From the NCBI GenBank assembly GCA_947623775.1, contig CANQHL010000059.1, positions 1-8,250 of the forward strand: a stretch of DNA of 8,250 nucleotides, given 5' to 3'. Under the pieces are notes generated by a model that did not search any database, had not been told where the DNA came from, and saw nothing but the letters and a program-made list of their open reading frames with translations. The position numbers and the translations under genes are program-made. Shown here one piece after another: positions 4,082-8,250 of this stretch. Position 1 is the stretch's first letter. Each line of letters opens with the position of its first letter. Source of the DNA: an uncultured Clostridia bacterium. Lineage in GTDB: Bacteria > Bacillota > Clostridia > Christensenellales > UBA1242.

Positions 4082-6821
4082 ATTGCTTTTCATCTTCCCA
4101 GATAACCATTTGTCTGGAATTGCTATCACCATTATAGGCCTTACCGTCTCTTCCATATTTGCCATAATCGATTGCCTCTAAAATATATTCCGCTTGCTTA
4201 TCATTTTCTTCAAGCAAATCTTCAAGGTCGTTTATTCTCATGCCTATATTTATTTGCTTTAATGGTTTATCAGGATGAAGTCGGTTGTATTCCCTAGCAA
4301 ATGTTGCAACTGCAAGTTTATACTTTTTGTATATTTTAATTTTTTCATCTAAAAGCACTTCAGAATTTATTTGAATGTTGTTAAACACCCCATAGCCTTC
4401 CTCTCTATTGATATATAATGTGGATTTTGCTATGATTTTTCCTTCTTTGTCTCTAATTACCAAATTTTGCACATCGGGATCAACTATGCTTGCGTGCATA
4501 ATCCCATACCCCGCACTTTCAAGTTGAGCACAACAGTTGCACAAAATTCCGAGAATATAATTATGTGGATCACTTTTTTCCAGCCAATCAAATGTGTAAT
4601 CGTTTGTACTTTCAAGCAATGAATCTAATGCTTCACCTGCAATTTTGCTTATTTCCAACGACAATTTATCAATGTTCTTAAATGCTTCTTTTTCTTCAAG
4701 GTGATAACCTAGAATGCTTTCCGCTACACCCTTTTCTTTCTTCTCTTTTTTTATTTCAACCGCTTTTTCATAGGTTTCTTGCTCATCATAATATTTTGAA
4801 AGGAATTCAGCCAAGGATTCATCCTCTTTTGATACATTTTTAAACTTGTTGGTTGCAAAATAACTTCTAAATTTATCAACTGTTGGTGCAAGTTGTCTTT
4901 GACTTCCCTTTCTTGACTTGTTGGTGTCTTGCACATCTTCAAAGAATGAAACAACTCGGCTCAACAATGATTCCTCAGGCATTGATAGAATTTCTTTTAT
5001 ATTATCCATATTAAGCAAAAATTTTGCTGTTTCAGGATTGAATTTTTCAGGTTTAACCTGCATCATTGCACGCGTCAATTTTTCATATTCGCTCATAGTA
5101 AGTTTTGTCTTTGCAATTTTGAAAAATTCGCCTGTTCTTTGAGCATAATCCACGACGGTTTCAATTTTATTTCCTTTTTTGCTCTGTCGCTGCTCGGTCA
5201 TTGGCTTTGTAAATCCACCGAGTGAATAGAAGAAGCCTAAATAATACTGCATGGCATCAACCTGTTTTTTGCATTGATCATAAAAATTGAATCTTGCATT
5301 GTTTACAAAGTCTGCAACTTCCTCCTTGCCGTGCTTTTCATATAATGTGTTTAAAAGTGGGCATAATTCCTCACGATTTTTTAAGAGATCGAATAGTTTA
5401 TCTTTATTGTCCCAAAGCGAAGTGATAACACCAATGTTTATTTGACGTGACACTGAATCTATTTCTATGAAATCCTTGCTCATAGGTATCCTTGACAATA
5501 CAAAGTAGTCGCCCACCTTGCATAGATATTTTAATTCAGCCGGCAAACGCGTACAATTAAAATATACTGTGCAATCTTTGCCGAATTTAAAAGTCTTTAT
5601 ATTTTGATAGTTTCCATCATCGGTTGATAAGTCGTTTATCTCTGCATTTTCTATCGTAACCTCTTCAATAGATGGACATGATGCAAAAGAATCAAGTTCA
5701 ATTTTTGCTTTTTCCTTGCTGAGAATGGTCACTTTTTTCAAATCTTTGCAACAATAAAAAGCCATTTTATCAATTTCTTTTATAGTTGATGGCAACACTA
5801 TTTCTTCTAGTCCCGTGTATGAAAATGCTGAGTTTTTGATGGTCTCGACCCCCTCCGGAATAGTGATTGCATGTAAATTTACGCATCGACAAAAAGATGC
5901 TTCTGCTATTGTTTTTACATTCTTGCCTAACTTTACCTCTTTCAGATTTACGCAATCACTAAAGGCACCTGGGCTGACAGCCGCCAAATTATCACCAATT
6001 TCTACGCGTTCGAGATTTCTGCAGCCTGAAAAAGCAGTTTCGCCTATAATTTCCAGGTTTTCAGGCAAAACAACCTCCTTTAACCCCGCACAACCGGTGA
6101 AAGCATCAATACCAATACGCTCAAGAGTTTTAGGAAATTTGACTTCGGTCAAATTACTACAATTGCCGAAAGCACCATTTGCTATAGTTTTCAAGCCATC
6201 GTGAAATATTACACTACTAAGTGCTCTGCAACCGCAAAATGCTTCTTCACCAATTACAGCAATATTTGGTGGAATATCAACGCTTTTCAGTGACGAATAA
6301 CCGCAAAAGAAATCTGGCAAAAAGGATATTCGCTTAGGAATAGTTACACTTTCTAAACTTGAACAGCCATAAAATACTCCCGTACCAATAGATGTAAGGC
6401 TGTCCGGCAAAACCGCCTCCCTAATGCTTGAGTAACTAAACGCCTCTTCGCCTATCGATTTTAATTTGTTATTAAATGTGATGTATGATATATAGGAATT
6501 ATCAAACGCACTCTCGCCTATTTTTTCCAAATCGGGAGGACAAACAAGTACGCGTATTCCCGAATTTTCAAAAGCATAGTCACCTATTTCGGTGACTGAT
6601 GGCATTTCTATCGATTGCAAATATTTTGTATCTTTAAAAGTACCATTGCCTATATATTTTAGTGAATTCGGAAAAATAATGGTATCTATTGGCTCTCCCT
6701 TAAATAATTCATCAGCAACACCAATTATGTCGTCGGGTATTCTGACTATTATTCTATTGTTGTCTAAATCGGCAATTTCCTCAAGATCATACTTGACTAA
6801 TTTCCCATCGACAATTTCCAT
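4080..6821 (-). CDS. Cytoplasmic BspA-type leucine-rich repeat protein with a conserved CxCC C-terminal domain
   Basis: A 913-residue protein in three parts. Residues 1-56 form a cap. Residues about 57-395 hold some 15 LRR_5 (BspA-type) repeats of 22-23 residues with the core IGxxAFxxCxxLxxVxLPxxLxx. A mostly helical linker covers about 430-690. The C-terminal domain includes KGSQRQLAPT, a CNCC motif (761-764), SAGYGIMHASIVDPDVQNLV, the strand-like GKIIAKSTLYINREEGYGVF, and a YNGDSNS..VIW tail. There is no signal peptide or membrane anchor, unlike the many BspA-like surface proteins, so it should act inside the cell. From about residue 533 it aligns with the gene at 7093-8250. LRRs usually bind proteins. 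The C-terminal alternation of strands could be a GNAT-like or other alpha/beta fold, but I do not recognise the family and assign no activity. The ATG at 6821 follows a GGGGA site (6827-6831), one base after the stop of the small coiled-coil gene. Confidence 0.88.
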   Translation of the reverse strand: MEIVDGKLVKYDLEEIADLDNNRIIVRIPDDIIGVADELFKGEPIDTIIFPNSLKYIGNGTFKDTKYLQSIEMPSVTEIGDYAFENSGIRVLVCPPDLEKIGESAFDNSYISYITFNNKLKSIGEEAFSYSSIREAVLPDSLTSIGTGVFYGCSSLESVTIPKRISFLPDFFCGYSSLKSVDIPPNIAVIGEEAFCGCRALSSVIFHDGLKTIANGAFGNCSNLTEVKFPKTLERIGIDAFTGCAGLKEVVLPENLEIIGETAFSGCRNLERVEIGDNLAAVSPGAFSDCVNLKEVKLGKNVKTIAEASFCRCVNLHAITIPEGVETIKNSAFSYTGLEEIVLPSTIKEIDKMAFYCCKDLKKVTILSKEKAKIELDSFASCPSIEEVTIENAEINDLSTDDGNYQNIKTFKFGKDCTVYFNCTRLPAELKYLCKVGDYFVLSRIPMSKDFIEIDSVSRQINIGVITSLWDNKDKLFDLLKNREELCPLLNTLYEKHGKEEVADFVNNARFNFYDQCKKQVDAMQYYLGFFYSLGGFTKPMTEQRQSKKGNKIETVVDYAQRTGEFFKIAKTKLTMSEYEKLTRAMMQVKPEKFNPETAKFLLNMDNIKEILSMPEESLLSRVVSFFEDVQDTNKSRKGSQRQLAPTVDKFRSYFATNKFKNVSKEDESLAEFLSKYYDEQETYEKAVEIKKEKKEKGVAESILGYHLEEKEAFKNIDKLSLEISKIAGEALDSLLESTNDYTFDWLEKSDPHNYILGILCNCCAQLESAGYGIMHASIVDPDVQNLVIRDKEGKIIAKSTLYINREEGYGVFNNIQINSEVLLDEKIKIYKKYKLAVATFAREYNRLHPDKPLKQINIGMRINDLEDLLEENDKQAEYILEAIDYGKYGRDGKAYNGDSNSRQMVIWEDEKQ
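5637..6653 (-). repeat. Coding repeat block: about 15 LRR_5 units
   Basis: This stretch encodes residues about 57-395. Each unit of roughly 66-69 bases starts with an IG-type dipeptide, an Ala/Ser-Phe pair at positions 5-6, often a Cys, and a Leu-x-x-Val strand followed by Pro. Units such as IGEEAFCGCRALSSVIFHDG and IGIDAFTGCAGLKEVVLPEN show the pattern. At DNA level the units have drifted apart, so this is an old protein repeat rather than a recent tandem expansion. The first and last two units are the most degenerate. Confidence 0.88.
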
Positions 6822-6822
6822 A

Positions 6823-7077
6823 TTATTCCCCTACCATATCTTTTAAAGCCTTTGCCCGTTTGTTTAATTCAACAAACTGATCATATACTTTTTTATATGC
6901 CTCTTCTGTTTTCTTTATTTCCGATAAAACATTTTCATCTTGTGGATTTTTGGAATATAATTGCTTTAAATGTGCGGTGTTTTCTTCCATTTTTTTGAAT
7001 TTTTTCAAAAGTTTGTCAATTTCATTCAACACCGTAACATATTCCAACTTGAATTTATCCATTTCTTTTTCGTTCAT
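6823..7077 (-). CDS. Small coiled-coil protein, 84 residues, unknown function
   Basis: A short, highly charged protein starting MNEKEMDKFKLEY. About a third of its residues are Lys or Glu, and hydrophobic residues recur at heptad-like spacing in two helices (about 5-40 and 50-80) joined by a KNPQDEN turn, suggesting a helical hairpin or coiled coil. There are no Cys residues, no signal and no membrane segment. The ATG at 7077 is chosen because GGGAGGA (7081-7087) lies 3 bases upstream; an ATG at 7089 would overlap that site. It lies between two large paralogues, 15 bases after one and one base before the next, so it is cotranscribed with both and may form a complex with one of them (inference). 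I do not recognise a family. Confidence 0.75.
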   Translation of the reverse strand: MNEKEMDKFKLEYVTVLNEIDKLLKKFKKMEENTAHLKQLYSKNPQDENVLSEIKKTEEAYKKVYDQFVELNKRAKALKDMVGE

Positions 7078-7080
7078 AAT

Positions 7081-7087
7081 TCCTCCC
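7081..7087 (-). promoter_or_regulatory. Ribosome binding site that sets the start of the coiled-coil gene
   Basis: The minus strand reads GGGAGGA, 3 bases before the ATG at 7077 (or 4-5 from the GGAGG core). The in-frame ATG at 7089 contributes the first bases of this site, so it is unlikely to be the start. Confidence 0.65.
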
Positions 7088-7092
7088 ATTTT

Positions 7093-8250
7093 TTATTGAT
7101 TTTTCTCGTCTTCAATATCCCAGACCTTATATTGTGAATAGATACTGTCGCCAGGATAATTTAATTCATCTGTTCCATAATCCGAATAATCTATTGATTC
7201 AAGCATATTAAAATCTGCAACCAATTCATCATCGCTGAGAACTCGCCATAAATCATTGTTGGAGCCACCCATATTGATTCTGGTTAATTGTTTCCTATCA
7301 GGATAATCTTTATTGTATTGTAATGCAAATTGTCTTACCGCCTCAAATATCTTCTGTTTTATCAATGGCGCTTCCTCAGAATCCAAACTATCATTTATCT
7401 CAACATTGTTGCAAACGCCATATCCCTCTTGAGTGTTTATATATAATGTGGATTTTGCAACTATTCTGTGTCGTTTGTCTCTTATAACCAAATTTTGAAC
7501 ATCGGGATGAACAATGCTTGCATGCATAATTCCATATCCCGCTCCCTCAAGGTGTGCACAGCATGTGCAAAGTTTACCCAAAATAAGATTTACAGGGTCA
7601 CTTTTTGCAAGCATCTCAAACATGTACTTCTGATTTGCAATCGCACCCAAATCCTTAAGAGTGTCCGCCGCAACGTCAACCACCTTTTTGGATTGGCTGT
7701 CGATTTCTTGAAATGCCTTATCAACAAGAGGCTCTTTCAAAATATGATCAGGTACATGATTTGCCTTTCTTTCCTCTTCAATTCCTACTGCCGCTTCAAA
7801 TGTCTCTTGTTGACGGAAAAATTGTCCTACGCTTAATGCTATATCCATGTTTTGGTCGTTTACATATTTAAACAGCAAATCGGAAAGAAGATATAACTTT
7901 GCACTTTTTATTGTCGGTTTTAATTGTCTTTGACTGCCTTTATTTGATGTATTTAATTGTTGAGCCTCTTCAAACTCATTGTAAAATTTAGTTATAAAAT
8001 TTTTATATTGACGGTTTGCTTTTATTAATTCTTCAAAATTTTCTTTATCAAGAACAAAATCGGTGAAATCTTTTTTAAATCCATCTATCTGCATGTCCTC
8101 AAAACTTTCTTGCTCAAAAAGCCCTTTATGCGTTTTCATAATTTCTTTTACAAATTCGCCAACTTTTTGTGCATAATTTATTTCTTTTTCACTTTTTACA
8201 CCATTTTTATCAGCTTTTCGTTCCACATAACGAGAAATAAAGCCGCCTAG
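7093..8250 (-). CDS. Paralogue of the LRR protein's C-terminal region, 5' end beyond the right edge
   Basis: 385 residues are visible and the frame stays open to the window edge. A GTG at 8226 could be taken as a start, but the codons before it read LGGFISRYV, which continues the match to LGGFTKPM (from about residue 533) in the LRR protein, so the real start lies outside. Further matches are YAQKVGEF, NKGSQRQLKPT, the CTCC motif, AGYGIMHASIVHPDVQNLVI, IVAKSTLYINTQEGYGV and a YPGDS..VW tail. The two proteins share their endings (WEDEKQ and WDIEDEKNQ). This is therefore a second copy of the same architecture; whether it also begins with leucine-rich repeats cannot be seen. It is the first visible gene of the minus-strand cluster, followed closely by the coiled-coil gene. 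Function is unknown; cytoplasmic by absence of visible membrane segments. Confidence 0.85.
   Translation of the reverse strand, partial: LGGFISRYVERKADKNGVKSEKEINYAQKVGEFVKEIMKTHKGLFEQESFEDMQIDGFKKDFTDFVLDKENFEELIKANRQYKNFITKFYNEFEEAQQLNTSNKGSQRQLKPTIKSAKLYLLSDLLFKYVNDQNMDIALSVGQFFRQQETFEAAVGIEEERKANHVPDHILKEPLVDKAFQEIDSQSKKVVDVAADTLKDLGAIANQKYMFEMLAKSDPVNLILGKLCTCCAHLEGAGYGIMHASIVHPDVQNLVIRDKRHRIVAKSTLYINTQEGYGVCNNVEINDSLDSEEAPLIKQKIFEAVRQFALQYNKDYPDRKQLTRINMGGSNNDLWRVLSDDELVADFNMLESIDYSDYGTDELNYPGDSIYSQYKVWDIEDEKNQ

Noticed and set aside
5815..6204. Plus-strand open frame of 129 codons across the LRR region
   Set aside because: It is a shadow of the repeat-coding strand; its Ser/Pro/Lys pattern just mirrors the LRR codons.
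5637..6653. CRISPR-like or satellite tandem repeat
   Set aside because: The periodicity of 66-69 bases is at protein level only; the DNA units are divergent and in frame with the LRR protein.
8224..8226. GTG as the start of the right-edge gene
   Set aside because: Similarity to the LRR paralogue continues upstream (LGGF) to the window edge, and there is no Shine-Dalgarno sequence before it.

Overview
This is an AT-rich, tightly packed bacterial window with strong AGGAGG-type ribosome binding sites, standard TTGACA/TATAAT-like promoters and short or overlapping gene junctions. That pattern suggests a low-GC Bacillota lineage, most likely an anaerobic Clostridia-like organism. This is inferred from composition and gene style; no rRNA or tRNA is present to place it.

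Left half (1-4028): a divergent NAD-metabolism locus. On the minus strand, a nicotinamidase-type gene starts at 629 and runs off the left edge. Its last visible residues look like the start of a second domain, possibly Nudix. On the plus strand, four genes are packed as an operon: a class I SAM-dependent methyltransferase of unknown substrate (806-1555), ammonia-dependent NAD synthetase nadE (1557-2318), an ADP-ribosylglycohydrolase (2311-3174) and an NrtR-type regulator with a Nudix-like sensor domain and a winged helix (3171-4028). The 176-base divergent spacer (630-805) carries one promoter for each direction. Each promoter's -10 element lies inside one of two related 25-bp palindromes (690-714 and 761-785). 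These are the obvious candidates for NrtR operators. The expected logic is that NrtR represses NAD salvage and synthesis in both directions and is released by an NAD-derived ligand such as ADP-ribose, which the ADP-ribosylglycohydrolase in the same operon can produce.

A strong symmetric hairpin (4036-4081) separates this operon from a convergent minus-strand cluster and probably ends transcription from both sides.

Right half (4080-8250): three minus-strand genes read from the right edge inward. First comes the C-terminal part of a gene that begins outside the window (7093-8250), then a small coiled-coil protein (6823-7077), then a 913-residue protein (4080-6821) made of about 15 BspA-type leucine-rich repeats followed by a long helical linker and a conserved C-terminal domain. 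The two large proteins share this C-terminal domain, including a CxCC motif and a following strand-rich block, so they are paralogues. The similarity continues past the only visible start-like codon of the right-hand gene to the window edge. I do not recognise this C-terminal domain with certainty. Nothing in the window shows a functional link between the LRR cluster and the NAD locus beyond adjacency. This cluster is the least explained and most novel-looking part of the window.
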